A stretch of 64,000 nucleotides of DNA, from positions 1-64,000 of the forward strand of contig LSKF01000150.1 of the NCBI GenBank assembly GCA_001556995.1. Reading direction: 5' to 3'. Source of the DNA: Erythrobacteraceae bacterium CCH12-C2 (GTDB taxonomy: Bacteria > Pseudomonadota > Alphaproteobacteria > Sphingomonadales > Sphingomonadaceae). The translations under genes were made by a program, and so were the position numbers. The stretch's first letter is position 1. Every line of letters begins with the position of its first letter. Shown here piece by piece: positions 1 to 8,135 of this stretch. Under the pieces are notes generated by a model. The model saw only the letters and a program-made list of their open reading frames with translations. It ran no database searches and was not told the origin of the DNA.

Positions 1-1180
1 CCCCCGAACCGCGCCCCGGCCCCACCGGAATGCCCTGCTCCTTGGCCCACTTGATGAAGTCGGCCACGATCAGGAAGTAGCCGGGAAAGCCCATCTTCAC
101 GATCACGTCGATCTCGAATTCGAGGCGACGCTTATAGGTGAGAATCTGGTCCCAAATCCCGTTCGTCCTGAGCTTGTCGAAGGACTGTTCTTGTTCTTCA
201 AGCGCTTCGGCGGAAGGCAAAAGCAGGGCTTCGACAAGCTCAGCCCGAACGGTGTCGGGGTAGTAGGGCGCGAGCCGTTGCACGAGGCCTTTGCGCGAGT
301 CCTCGGCCAGCATCCGCGCCTCGCCCGCAAGGTCGCCAGCAAGGCTCGGCAGGATCGGCTTGCGATAGGGCGGCGCGTAGGCGCAGCGCTGGGCGATCAC
401 TAAGGTATTGGCGGTTGCCTCGGGCAGATCGGCGAAGCTCTCCGCCATCATGCTTGCGGATTTGACGAAGGCCTGCGGGTTGGAGCGCGGGCGATCATCC
501 GCCTCGATCTGGGTGGAGTGGGCGATGCACAGCATGGCGTCGTGCGCCTTGTGCATATGCGGTTCGGCGAAGTTGGCGGGATTGGTGGCGACCAGCGGGA
601 GGCCCCGGACATAGGCCAAGTCAATCAGCGCGTCCTCGGCTCGTTCGGACACAGGGTCGCCGTGGCGGGCAATCTCGATGTACAGGCGACCGGGGAACAG
701 CGCTTCCAGCCGGTCAGCGAGCCGCGCGGCGGCCTCATACTGGCCTTCTGCGAGCAGCCGGGTGAGCCCGCCCTCGCCCGCGCCGGTCAGTCCAATCAGA
801 CCCTCGGTGCGGCCCGAAAGGTCGTCCAGCGTGACGTGCGGATCACGCTCCAACGGGCGATCAAGGTGCGCGGACGACACCAAGTGACAAAGATTGGCAT
901 AGCCAGCATCGTCCTGCGCAAACAGCGGCAGATAATCGACCCCGCCGCGCTCATCATCGCGCGCCACGCCGATCAACGCGCCAATAATCGGCTGCACCCC
1001 TTCAGCCTTGCACGCGGCAGCAAAGGGCATGACGCCGTAAAGCCCGTTGCGGTCGCAGATCGCGATGGCGGGAAAGCCCCGCTCCTTCGCCAGCTTGGCC
1101 AAATCCTTGGGATCGATCGCCCCTTCGAGCATCGAATAGGACGACAGCACGCGCAAAGGGACGAAGGGAGCGAAGGGCAT
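1..1180 (-). CDS. dnaE: DNA polymerase III subunit alpha, N-terminal part (cut by window edge)
   Basis: Replicative polymerase catalytic subunit. About 393 N-terminal residues are present; the rest lies beyond base 1. The start is the ATG at 1180 (MPFAPFVPLRVLSSYSMLEG). It opens the PHP domain, followed by the hallmark segments GLYGVMPF, GLTGAGEGG and, at the cut end, GFPGYFLIVADFI and VGPGRGSG at the start of the polymerase domain. Between the PHP domain and GFPGYFLIV, roughly residues 309-341 (bases 158-254) are not DnaE-like: they are a palindromic repeat read in frame (separate entry). The reading frame stays open through it, so the gene looks functional. Identification is firm; tolerance of the insert is inference. 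Confidence 0.95.
   Translation of the reverse strand, partial: MPFAPFVPLRVLSSYSMLEGAIDPKDLAKLAKERGFPAIAICDRNGLYGVMPFAAACKAEGVQPIIGALIGVARDDERGGVDYLPLFAQDDAGYANLCHLVSSAHLDRPLERDPHVTLDDLSGRTEGLIGLTGAGEGGLTRLLAEGQYEAAARLADRLEALFPGRLYIEIARHGDPVSERAEDALIDLAYVRGLPLVATNPANFAEPHMHKAHDAMLCIAHSTQIEADDRPRSNPQAFVKSASMMAESFADLPEATANTLVIAQRCAYAPPYRKPILPSLAGDLAGEARMLAEDSRKGLVQRLAPYYPDTVRAELVEALLLPSAEALEEQEQSFDKLRTNGIWDQILTYKRRLEFEIDVIVKMGFPGYFLIVADFIKWAKEQGIPVGPGRGSG
158..254. repeat. Palindromic repeat element, copy 1, inside dnaE
   Basis: Two imperfectly complementary arms, 158-187 and 224-254, share the core AGCTTGTCGAAG / CTTCGACAAGCT and bracket a unique centre of about 36 bases. Copies at 9537-9627 and 30703-30823 are intergenic. 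On the dnaE strand this copy is translated as VRAELVEA, a linker, then SFDKLRTNG, without a stop or frameshift. The location between the PHP and polymerase domains suggests a permissive surface linker. It resembles in concept the protein-coding palindromic elements of Rickettsia; the family name in this lineage is not something I can establish from the window. Confidence 0.85.
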
Positions 1181-1251
1181 TGCGAGACGCTAGTTTATGA
1201 GGGAGATTTCGCAAAGCGGTGGCCTCGTGAATTCTCCACAGACGCGACCGA

Positions 1252-1533
1252 CTAGGTCAAATTCAAACCCCAGATCACCCCATAAGAAACAGCACAACCG
1301 ATCAGCAGCGAATACCCGACCGATTTGGGTGCCGGGGTATTGCTGCTACGCGAGCGGAGCCCCAATCCGAAAGCGGCAATCCACCATGGCACCCAGCTTA
1401 AACTGGCAATCAAAAGCGCGGTTTCGCTACTTATCGCCCTGGCAAGAGACAGTAGGCCGGCGCTGAAAGCAGCCACCGTTGGCACCCACAGGAGCCTTTG
1501 CTGGATCGTTGCAGTATCGAGCCGCGTGCTCAT
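1252..1533 (-). CDS. Small hypothetical membrane protein
   Basis: A 93-residue protein I do not recognise. It has hydrophobic stretches at about residues 15-35, 38-58 and 72-92 and a short basic Arg/Ser loop (GLRSRSSNTP) between the second and third, consistent with a three-helix inner-membrane protein. It lies between dnaE and the glutathione peroxidase gene on the same strand, 10 bases after the latter, so it could be co-transcribed. No strong ribosome-binding site precedes the ATG. Support comes from length, hydrophobic pattern and tight spacing only. Confidence 0.55.
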   Translation of the reverse strand: MSTRLDTATIQQRLLWVPTVAAFSAGLLSLARAISSETALLIASLSWVPWWIAAFGLGLRSRSSNTPAPKSVGYSLLIGCAVSYGVIWGLNLT

Positions 1534-1543
1534 GAACAGGTCG

Positions 1544-2023
1544 TCACAGCAGCGCTTCGATATCCCGCGCGATCCGATCCGGCGTGTCCGTCGGGCCGTA
1601 GCGGCGCACCACTTTGCCGTCGCGCCCGATCAGGAACTTGGTGAAGTTCCACTTGATCGAGGTCGAGCCCATCAGGCCCTTGGCCGAAGACTTCATCCAA
1701 TCGAACAACGGCGAGGCGCCCGTGCCATTGACCTCAACCTTGGCCATCAGCGGGAAGGTGACGCCGAAATTGACCTTGCAGAACTCCGCGATCTCATCGG
1801 CATTACCGGGTTCCTGCCCGCCGAACTGGTTGCAGGGGAAGCCCAGCACCTCAAAGCCGCGATCCTTATAGGTCTGATAGAGCTTCTCCAGGCCGTCATA
1901 CTGGGGGGTAAAGCCGCATTTGGACGCGGTGTTGACCACCAGCAGCACGGTGCCGAGCTTGTCCTTGAGGTCGAGCGGTTCGCCCCGGTTGGTGGTGACG
2001 GTGAAATCGGCAATCGTCGTCAT
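1544..2023 (-). CDS. Glutathione peroxidase family protein
   Basis: Reduces hydroperoxides with a thiol donor; bacterial members often use thioredoxin. At 159 residues it has the usual family length. The catalytic Cys is in NTASKCGFTPQY (about residue 36), the Gln in FPCNQFGGQEPG (about 71), and the Trp-Asn pair in WNFTKFL (about 125). It is a Cys, not a selenocysteine, enzyme. The ATG at 2023 is preceded by AAGGGAAAG. There is no signal peptide, so it should be cytoplasmic. It sits 12 bases downstream of lolD on the same strand and may belong to that transcript. Confidence 0.93.
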   Translation of the reverse strand: MTTIADFTVTTNRGEPLDLKDKLGTVLLVVNTASKCGFTPQYDGLEKLYQTYKDRGFEVLGFPCNQFGGQEPGNADEIAEFCKVNFGVTFPLMAKVEVNGTGASPLFDWMKSSAKGLMGSTSIKWNFTKFLIGRDGKVVRRYGPTDTPDRIARDIEALL

Positions 2024-2035
2024 GCGGCTTTCCCT

Positions 2036-2722
2036 TCAAGCTTCAATCAGCACGCCTTCCTTGAGGCGCACCACCCGGTCCATTTTTGCAGCGAGGCGTT
2101 CGTTATGGGTCGCAACCAGCGCGGCGCTGCCCTCGCCCCGCACCAGCGCGAGGAACTGGGCCAGCACCGCGTCTGAGGTGTGCTCATCAAGGTTGCCGGT
2201 CGGCTCATCCGCCAGCACCAGCGTCGGCCTGTTGGCGAGCGCGCGAGCGACCGCAACGCGCTGCTGCTCGCCCCCTGAAAGCTGGCTCGGCCGGTGGGTC
2301 AGGCGATGGCCGAGCCCGAGGCTGGTGAGCAGGCTATCAGCCCGCGCTTCACACGCAGCCCGCGGGGTGCCGAGGATCATTTGCGGCATGATCACATTCT
2401 CGCGCGCATCGAAATCGGGGAGCAGGTGGTGGAACTGATAGACAAAGCCGAGATGCTCGCGCCGGAGCCGGGTACGCTCGTCACCCGCCAAATCTTCGGC
2501 CCGCGTGCCCGCAAGGCTGATCGAGCCTTCGAACCCGCCTTCGAGCAGGCCGACGGCTTGCAGCATCGTCGATTTGCCCGAACCCGAGGGGCCCAGCAGC
2601 GCCACGATCTCGCCCGGCATGATATCGAGATCGACCCCGCGCAGCACCTCTATGCGCTGCCCGCCCTGCTCAAAGGCGCGCTTCAGACCGCGCAGGGCAA
2701 CGATCGGCTCCGGCCTATTCAT
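2036..2722 (-). CDS. lolD: Lipoprotein-releasing ABC transporter ATPase LolD
   Basis: The ATPase that powers extraction of mature lipoproteins from the inner membrane for delivery to LolA. It has 228 residues. The Walker A motif GPSGSGKST is at about residues 44-52, the signature LSGGEQQRV at about 148, and Walker [13 protein letters not shown] follows. The start codon lies 8 bases inside the end of the permease gene upstream, implying translational coupling and a LolC-LolD operon. The MacB/LolD branch is supported by the short single-domain length and the permease neighbour. Confidence 0.93.
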   Translation of the reverse strand: MNRPEPIVALRGLKRAFEQGGQRIEVLRGVDLDIMPGEIVALLGPSGSGKSTMLQAVGLLEGGFEGSISLAGTRAEDLAGDERTRLRREHLGFVYQFHHLLPDFDARENVIMPQMILGTPRAACEARADSLLTSLGLGHRLTHRPSQLSGGEQQRVAVARALANRPTLVLADEPTGNLDEHTSDAVLAQFLALVRGEGSAALVATHNERLAAKMDRVVRLKEGVLIEA

Positions 2723-3953
2723 AGCGCAGCACCTGCACCGGATCGGTATTGGCGGCCTTGAAGGCGGGGTAGAGCGTGGCGAGGAAACTCATGCCCAGCG
2801 CAAGCGTGATGATCCCCAGCACCTCCCACGGATCGGTGCGCGACGGCAGGGTGGAGAGGAACCGCACTTCCGGGTCCCAAATCTGCTGGCCCGTGGCAAA
2901 GGCGATGAAATCGACAATCGGCTCGCGGAAAAACAGGATGATGAACCCCAGCGCCAGCCCCGTCGCCGCGCCAATCGCGCCGATGGTGCTGCCGGTGGTG
3001 ACGAAGATCTTGAGCAGGCTGCGCCGCGTCGCCCCCATGGTGCGCATGATTGCAATGTCGCGGGTCTTGGCGCGCACCAGCATGACGAGGCTGGAGAGGA
3101 TGTTGAACGCGGCCACCACCACCATGAAACTCAAGGCAAAGAACATCGCAACCCGCTCGACCTGCAAGGCTTCGAACAGCGCCGAGTTCATCGACTTCCA
3201 GTCCGCGATCACGGCACGCCCCGTCAGGCGCGCCGCGACAGGTTCGAGGATCTGGCCGACCCGGTCGGGGTCTTCGACCGTCACTTCGATCTGCGCGATG
3301 GAATCGCCCATCAGCAGCAGGCTCTGCGCGTCCTTCAGCGGCATCAACACGAACTTCTCGTCGAAGGTGTAGATGCCGACCTCATAGATTGCGCCAACCT
3401 CGTAGCCGACCTGACGGATCGAAGTGCCGAAGGGCGTGGTGCGGCCCTGCGGGTTGATGATGGTGATGGTGTCGCCCACCCTGAGACCAAGGTTCTGCGC
3501 CAGCTTGCTGCCGATCGCGACCGTCCGCGATCCGACCTTGAGACTGCCGATGTCGCCCAGCAGCACCTTGTCGCGCATCGCGGCAATGTCCTTATCGACA
3601 TGGCCGCGCACGAACACAACCTCCGTCCGGCCATTGAAGGCCGCGGCAAGCGGTTGCTCGATCAGCGGTGACGCGCTGACGACGCCCGGGGTCTGCTTCA
3701 GATCGGCGAGCACGCCCTCCCAATTATCGAGCCGCCCGCCATAGGCCTGCACCACTGCATGGCCATTTAGGCCGGTGATCTTGTCGAGCAGCTCCCCGCG
3801 AAAGCCGTTCATCACGCTCATGACCACCACCAACAGGGCGACCGACAGCGCGACCACGCCCACCGAAATCCCAGCGACCAGCGCAATGAACGCCTCCCCC
3901 TTGCCGGGCCAGAGGTAGCGTTTGGCGATCATCCATTCGAACGGGGAGAGCAT
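2715..3953 (-). CDS. lolC: Lipoprotein-releasing ABC transporter permease, LolC/LolE type
   Basis: Inner-membrane permease of the Lol release complex. I start it at the ATG at 3953 ([17 protein letters not shown]), giving 412 residues as is typical; an upstream in-frame extension to 4064 has no family character. The first membrane helix is at about residues 21-45 (with [10 protein letters not shown]), then a large periplasmic domain, then three helices in the FtsX-like C-terminal part ([15 protein letters not shown], the MRTMGA coupling region, and the terminal helix). Only one permease gene is present, as usual in alphaproteobacteria where it probably acts as a homodimer. Confidence 0.93.
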   Translation of the reverse strand: MLSPFEWMIAKRYLWPGKGEAFIALVAGISVGVVALSVALLVVVMSVMNGFRGELLDKITGLNGHAVVQAYGGRLDNWEGVLADLKQTPGVVSASPLIEQPLAAAFNGRTEVVFVRGHVDKDIAAMRDKVLLGDIGSLKVGSRTVAIGSKLAQNLGLRVGDTITIINPQGRTTPFGTSIRQVGYEVGAIYEVGIYTFDEKFVLMPLKDAQSLLLMGDSIAQIEVTVEDPDRVGQILEPVAARLTGRAVIADWKSMNSALFEALQVERVAMFFALSFMVVVAAFNILSSLVMLVRAKTRDIAIMRTMGATRRSLLKIFVTTGSTIGAIGAATGLALGFIILFFREPIVDFIAFATGQQIWDPEVRFLSTLPSRTDPWEVLGIITLALGMSFLATLYPAFKAANTDPVQVLRYE

Positions 3954-4187
3954 GAGAGGTGCGAGGCGACCCTGATGGTTAAGTGCGCTGCATGTAGGGT
4001 GCCCTCGCCCCACCCGCAATCCCGCGTGCCCCCCTGTCCCCCAATGTCGTAGCCTGAATGCCACCCTTGTCGCATAGCGGACGACAAAAAGCCGCCCGCT
4101 TGCCGCGTGCTTTGACTTGTAATTGATCCGTCACATCGCCATTGGGGCGGTGCGCTCCGGCGGCAATCGACACGGACAGGTCTGGTG

Positions 4188-5675
4188 ATGCCGATGACAC
4201 TCTGCAATGTGACCCACCCCTTCCTTGACGCCGATGGTGACAAGCTGCGGGAAGAGTGCGGGATTTTCGGCGCGATCAACGCCTCCGATGCCGCTGCCAC
4301 GACCGCGCTCGGCCTCCACGCGCTGCAGCACCGCGGGCAGGAAGCGGCGGGAATCACCAGCTACGACGGCAAGGATTTCTATTCCCGCCGGGGGCTGGGC
4401 CATGTCGCCGAGAATTTCTCGTCATCAGAAGCCATCGCGGAACTGCCCGGGCATATGGCGGCAGGGCACGTGCGCTATTCGACCACCGGGGGCTCGGGCC
4501 TCAGGAACGTCCAGCCGCTTTACGCCGAACTGGCGAGCGGCGGGTTTGCGGTGGCGCATAACGGCAACATTTCCAACGCGATGATGCTGCGGAGCGATCT
4601 TGTGAACAAGGGGTCGATCTTCCAGTCGACCTCGGACACTGAGGTGATCATTCACCTCGTCGCCACCAGCCGCTATCCCACCATTGCCGACCGGCTAGTC
4701 GATGCCTTGCGGCTGGTTGAAGGGGCCTATGCGCTGATCGTGATGACCCCCGAGGGCATGATCGCCTGCCGCGACCCGCTCGGCATCCGACCGCTGGTGA
4801 TGGGGCGGATGGGGGATGCGATCCTGTTCGCCTCCGAAACCGTCGCCTTCGATGTGGTCGGGGCCGAAGTCATCCGCGAAGTGGAACCGGGCGAGTTGGT
4901 GCTGGTCGATTTCGCTGGCGAGATCCGCTCGGTGCGCCCCTTCGGCAGCCCGGCCCCGCGCCCCTGCATCTTCGAACACGTCTATTTCAGCCGCCCCGAC
5001 AGCGTCTTTGCCGGACGCAGCGTCTATGAGGCGCGCAAGGCGATCGGCACCCAGCTTGCGCACGAAGCGCCGTGCGAGGCCGATCTGGTCGTGCCCGTGC
5101 CCGACAGCGGGGTGCCCGCCGCCATCGGCTTCGCGCAAGCTTCGGGCCTGCCGTTTGAGCTCGGCATCATTCGCTCGCACTATGTCGGGCGCACCTTTAT
5201 CCAGCCGGGCGACGGCGCGCGCCATTCCAGCGTCAAGCGCAAGCACAACGCCAACCGCGCGCTGGTCGAGGGTAAGCGCATCGTGCTGATCGACGATTCG
5301 ATCGTGCGCGGCACCACCTCGCTGAAGATCGTCGAGATGATGCGCGAGGCCGGTGCCAGCGAGGTGCATTTCCGCGTCGCCAGCCCGCCGACCGCGCATT
5401 CGTGTTTCTACGGGGTCGACACGCCCGAGCGCTCCAAGCTGCTCGCCGCGCGGATGGACCTTGAGCCCATGCGCGAATTCATCAAGGCCGACAGCCTCGC
5501 CTTCATCTCGATCGACGGGCTATACCGCGCGGTGGGATCGCAGGCCCGCAATGCCGCCTGCCCGCAATTCTGCGACGCCTGCTTCACGGGCGACTATCCG
5601 ACCTCGCTGACCGACCTCGCGATTGCTGAGCAAAAGTCCGCCGAGCTTCCCTTTGCCGATCCGAAAGCAGCCTGA
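4188..5675 (+). CDS. purF: Amidophosphoribosyltransferase
   Basis: First committed step of purine synthesis: PRPP plus glutamine to 5-phosphoribosylamine. I start at the ATG at 4188, 7 bases after GGACAGG; a GTG at 4185 and an ATG at 4194 are alternatives. A propeptide of about 23 residues precedes Cys24 in EECGIFGAI, the expected N-terminal nucleophile after processing. The PRPP-binding loop is VLIDDSIVRGTTS. The C-terminal Cys cluster CPQFCDACFTGDYPT resembles the Bacillus-type enzyme. Length is about 495 residues. A downstream SDR gene follows after 5 bases. Confidence 0.96.
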   Translation: MPMTLCNVTHPFLDADGDKLREECGIFGAINASDAAATTALGLHALQHRGQEAAGITSYDGKDFYSRRGLGHVAENFSSSEAIAELPGHMAAGHVRYSTTGGSGLRNVQPLYAELASGGFAVAHNGNISNAMMLRSDLVNKGSIFQSTSDTEVIIHLVATSRYPTIADRLVDALRLVEGAYALIVMTPEGMIACRDPLGIRPLVMGRMGDAILFASETVAFDVVGAEVIREVEPGELVLVDFAGEIRSVRPFGSPAPRPCIFEHVYFSRPDSVFAGRSVYEARKAIGTQLAHEAPCEADLVVPVPDSGVPAAIGFAQASGLPFELGIIRSHYVGRTFIQPGDGARHSSVKRKHNANRALVEGKRIVLIDDSIVRGTTSLKIVEMMREAGASEVHFRVASPPTAHSCFYGVDTPERSKLLAARMDLEPMREFIKADSLAFISIDGLYRAVGSQARNAACPQFCDACFTGDYPTSLTDLAIAEQKSAELPFADPKAA

Positions 5676-5680
5676 CCACC

Positions 5681-6397
5681 ATGACTGACACGATGAAACC
5701 GCTTTCCGGGCGCACGGCGCTTGTCACCGGCGCAAGCCGCGGCATCGGCGCGGCCACGGCCAAGGCGCTGGCGGCAGCGGGGGCGCATGTCATTCTGGTG
5801 GCGCGCAAGGTCAAGGCGCTGGAGGCGGTCGAGGATGAAATCCACGCCCTCGGCGGCACCTCGACCATCGCGCCGGTGGACCTCACGGAACCCGATGCCG
5901 TCACACGGCTGGCAAGCGCGATTGCCGGACGCTGGCAGACGCTCGACATCATGGTGCTCGCGGCCGCCTACCTGCCCGAGCTGACCCCCGCCTCGCAGAT
6001 CGAACCCAAGCAGTTTAACCAAGCGCTGCTCACCAATGTGGTCGCCACACAGGCGCTGATAGCAGGTTTCGACCCGCTGCTCCGCCGCGCCGAGTCCGGG
6101 CGAATCATCGGCCTCACCAGCAGCGTCGGATCGGCCCCGCGCCCTTATTGGGGCGCTTACAGCGCAACTAAGGCAGCCTTCGAGAACCTGCTCGAAACCT
6201 ATGCCGCCGAGGTCGAGCGCCTCAGCCCCTTGCGCGTTGCCATCATCGATCCCGGTGCCACCCGCACCGAAATGCGCGCCCGCGCCTATCCGGGCGAAGA
6301 CCCCGCCACGGTCAAGGCACCCGAAGTGGTGGCGCAGCGGCTGGTTGCTCTGCTGACCGAAGGCTTCAGCGAATTGCACCGCGAACGGATCGACTGA
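5681..6397 (+). CDS. Short-chain dehydrogenase/reductase
   Basis: A 238-residue NAD(P)-dependent SDR of unknown substrate. It has the Rossmann glycine motif TGASRGIG at about residues 16-23, the catalytic Ser in LTSSVG and the YSATK pair. It starts 5 bases after purF, so it is probably co-transcribed, although nothing in the protein suggests a role in purine synthesis. The C-terminus (TEGFSELHRERID) is polar with no membrane segment. The classification as SDR is secure; the reaction is unknown. Confidence 0.88.
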   Translation: MTDTMKPLSGRTALVTGASRGIGAATAKALAAAGAHVILVARKVKALEAVEDEIHALGGTSTIAPVDLTEPDAVTRLASAIAGRWQTLDIMVLAAAYLPELTPASQIEPKQFNQALLTNVVATQALIAGFDPLLRRAESGRIIGLTSSVGSAPRPYWGAYSATKAAFENLLETYAAEVERLSPLRVAIIDPGATRTEMRARAYPGEDPATVKAPEVVAQRLVALLTEGFSELHRERID

Positions 6398-6520
6398 AAA
6401 ACAGCGATCTCCTACGCGATTAACCTTTCAGCGTAACGAAGCATTAGGGATGCTTGTTGCATTGGTGTCGATTGTAAGACCTCCGAAAGGGGGCCGACCT
6501 CGAACACAAGGTTTTCGCCA

Positions 6521-6868
6521 ATGCCCCTTGATGCAGATCCCTATCGCAGGGCCGCGCAAGAAGATCGCTGCAGCCCCCGCACTCGTCTGACGATTCCGGC
6601 GACCTTGCGCGCCTCGGGTGGACGCGCGTTTCAGAGCGTGGTGCATGATCTGTCGATCTCGGGCTTTTCTGCGGCTTCAATCAACCGCATGCACGAAGGT
6701 CAGCTGTGCTGGCTGACGCTCCCCGGCCTCGAAGCGCTTCAGGCCGAAGTGGTGTGGTGGGACAACTGCATCGTCGGCTGCGCGTTCTCAGAACTGCTCA
6801 GCCCGATCGTGCATGACAACATCCTGCAGCGCTACAGCAATGTCGGGGTCTATCGCCAGGTGATTTAG
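6521..6868 (+). CDS. Single-domain PilZ protein
   Basis: A 115-residue protein consisting essentially of one PilZ domain, a cyclic-di-GMP receptor fold. The pattern runs RRAAQEDRCSPRTRL (Arg-rich N-terminus for ligand phosphates), then DLSISGFS (the D/N-x-S-x-x-G element), then EGQLCWLTLPG, then VVWWDNCIVGCAF. The order and spacing match PilZ proteins. It stands alone between the purF-SDR pair and a convergent hydrolase. The window also carries two GGDEF-EAL-PilZ proteins at 43.9-49.0 kb that could make or degrade its ligand; that link is inference. Confidence 0.82.
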   Translation: MPLDADPYRRAAQEDRCSPRTRLTIPATLRASGGRAFQSVVHDLSISGFSAASINRMHEGQLCWLTLPGLEALQAEVVWWDNCIVGCAFSELLSPIVHDNILQRYSNVGVYRQVI

Positions 6869-6881
6869 GGCCGCCGCTGCC

Positions 6882-8069
6882 TTAGTCGAGGCTCGCCGCG
6901 ATTTTCTGCGTTGCCGCAAGCAACCGCGCTCGCTCTGGCCCGCCGCTTGCGCGGGACCAGTTGCCAACATAGGCGACGACGAGGCCCTTGTCGGGCACTA
7001 GCGTGATCCCCTGCCCGAAGATACCCTGCGCCCCGTAAGTGCCCTGCGGGTAAGTCCACCACTGGTAGCCATAGCCAAAGCCACTATCGCCGAAATCAAC
7101 GGCGCTGTCGGTCGCCTCGGCAAACCAGCCCTCCGGCACCGCGCCCTTGCCCCCTTCCAGCGCAAACTGGCCCATGCGCGCATAGTCGGCGAGCGTGATC
7201 GACAGGCAGCATCCGCCGATATTCCCGCCGCGCGGATCAACCATCCAGAACAATCCGCCAGCAAAGCCTGCCGGATCGACGATCTTGGCTTTGGCATACT
7301 CCGCCAGCGGCTTGCCCACGGCGTTTTCGACCAGCACGCCGATGAGGTTGGTCTCGCCGGTCTTGTAGACCCACTTGGTCCCCGGCTCGGCCTCGCGCGG
7401 GAGCGACTTCATCTGCGCGACGATGGCATTGGCGCCGTGTTCGATGACAAAGCTTTGCGTCCGGGCGACATCGCTATTGGGATCGGTGTAGCTCTCGTTC
7501 CACTTGACCCCGCTGGTCATGGTGGCGAGCTGCTTGACGGTAACGCCTTCATAGGCCGAGCCTGCAAGGCCCGGGATATGCTTGGTCACCGGATCATCGA
7601 GGCTGATGAGCCCATCCTTCACCGCCGCGCCCAGCAGGGTCGAGGTGAAGCTCTTGGCGACCGAAAAACTGGTCCAGCGGTCCTGCGGGCGCAGGCCGAG
7701 GCCGTAATGCTCGAAGGCGATCTTCCCGTCGACCAGCACCATCACGCCTGCCGTGTTGGTCTCAGCCATCAGGGCCTTCATTTCGGCCTGCAGCGCGTCA
7801 TCGAGCGGTGCGCCCTTGGGCAAGGCGCGCGAGGACTTGGCGGCGGGGACTTCGTGTCCGGCAAACCACTGCTCCATCGCACGGAACCGCTCGGACCGCT
7901 GGGCATCGGACCAGAACAAGACCTGCAATTCGGACTGGTCGCGCGCGGGCGGCTGGGTCAGCTGCACGCTCGGCGCGGCGGGGCCCTGTTCCTGCGCGAT
8001 CGCAGCGGTTGTCGCGAGCAAGCCAGCCAGTATCAGCCCCGAAGCGGCGCTTTTGATCATCCCCATCAT
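6882..8069 (-). CDS. Secreted serine hydrolase, beta-lactamase/class C-like
   Basis: A 395-residue exported hydrolase of the penicillin-binding-protein-like/esterase fold. The signal peptide is at about residues 1-25 (ILAGLLATTAAIAQ). The catalytic SxxK is in SFSVAKSFTS, the second motif is a tyrosine (YTDPN region, about residue 190), and a C-terminal block YGYQWWTYPQG resembles 6-aminohexanoate-dimer hydrolase relatives (NylB-like). Periplasmic location is expected. Three ATGs (8069, 8066, 8060) lie close together after GAGAGGGTGAC; I take the first. The physiological substrate is unknown and beta-lactam resistance should not be assumed. Confidence 0.85.
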   Translation of the reverse strand: MMGMIKSAASGLILAGLLATTAAIAQEQGPAAPSVQLTQPPARDQSELQVLFWSDAQRSERFRAMEQWFAGHEVPAAKSSRALPKGAPLDDALQAEMKALMAETNTAGVMVLVDGKIAFEHYGLGLRPQDRWTSFSVAKSFTSTLLGAAVKDGLISLDDPVTKHIPGLAGSAYEGVTVKQLATMTSGVKWNESYTDPNSDVARTQSFVIEHGANAIVAQMKSLPREAEPGTKWVYKTGETNLIGVLVENAVGKPLAEYAKAKIVDPAGFAGGLFWMVDPRGGNIGGCCLSITLADYARMGQFALEGGKGAVPEGWFAEATDSAVDFGDSGFGYGYQWWTYPQGTYGAQGIFGQGITLVPDKGLVVAYVGNWSRASGGPERARLLAATQKIAASLD

Positions 8070-8135
8070 GTCACCCTCTCATCTGTTCTCGGGCGTGTGC
8101 ATAGGCGGATGCAGGCGCTGGGAGCAAGCCCTCGG

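Noticed and set aside
2505..3671. Open reading frame of 388 codons opposite lolC and lolD
   Set aside because: Covers parts of two real genes on the other strand, Arg/Gln/His-rich translation with no family character.
6882..8069. Possible beta-lactam resistance gene linked to the BlaI/BlaR1-like pair
   Set aside because: The serine hydrolase resembles NylB-type esterases more than true beta-lactamases, lies 11 kb from the regulator pair, and I see no TACANNTGTA box just upstream of it.
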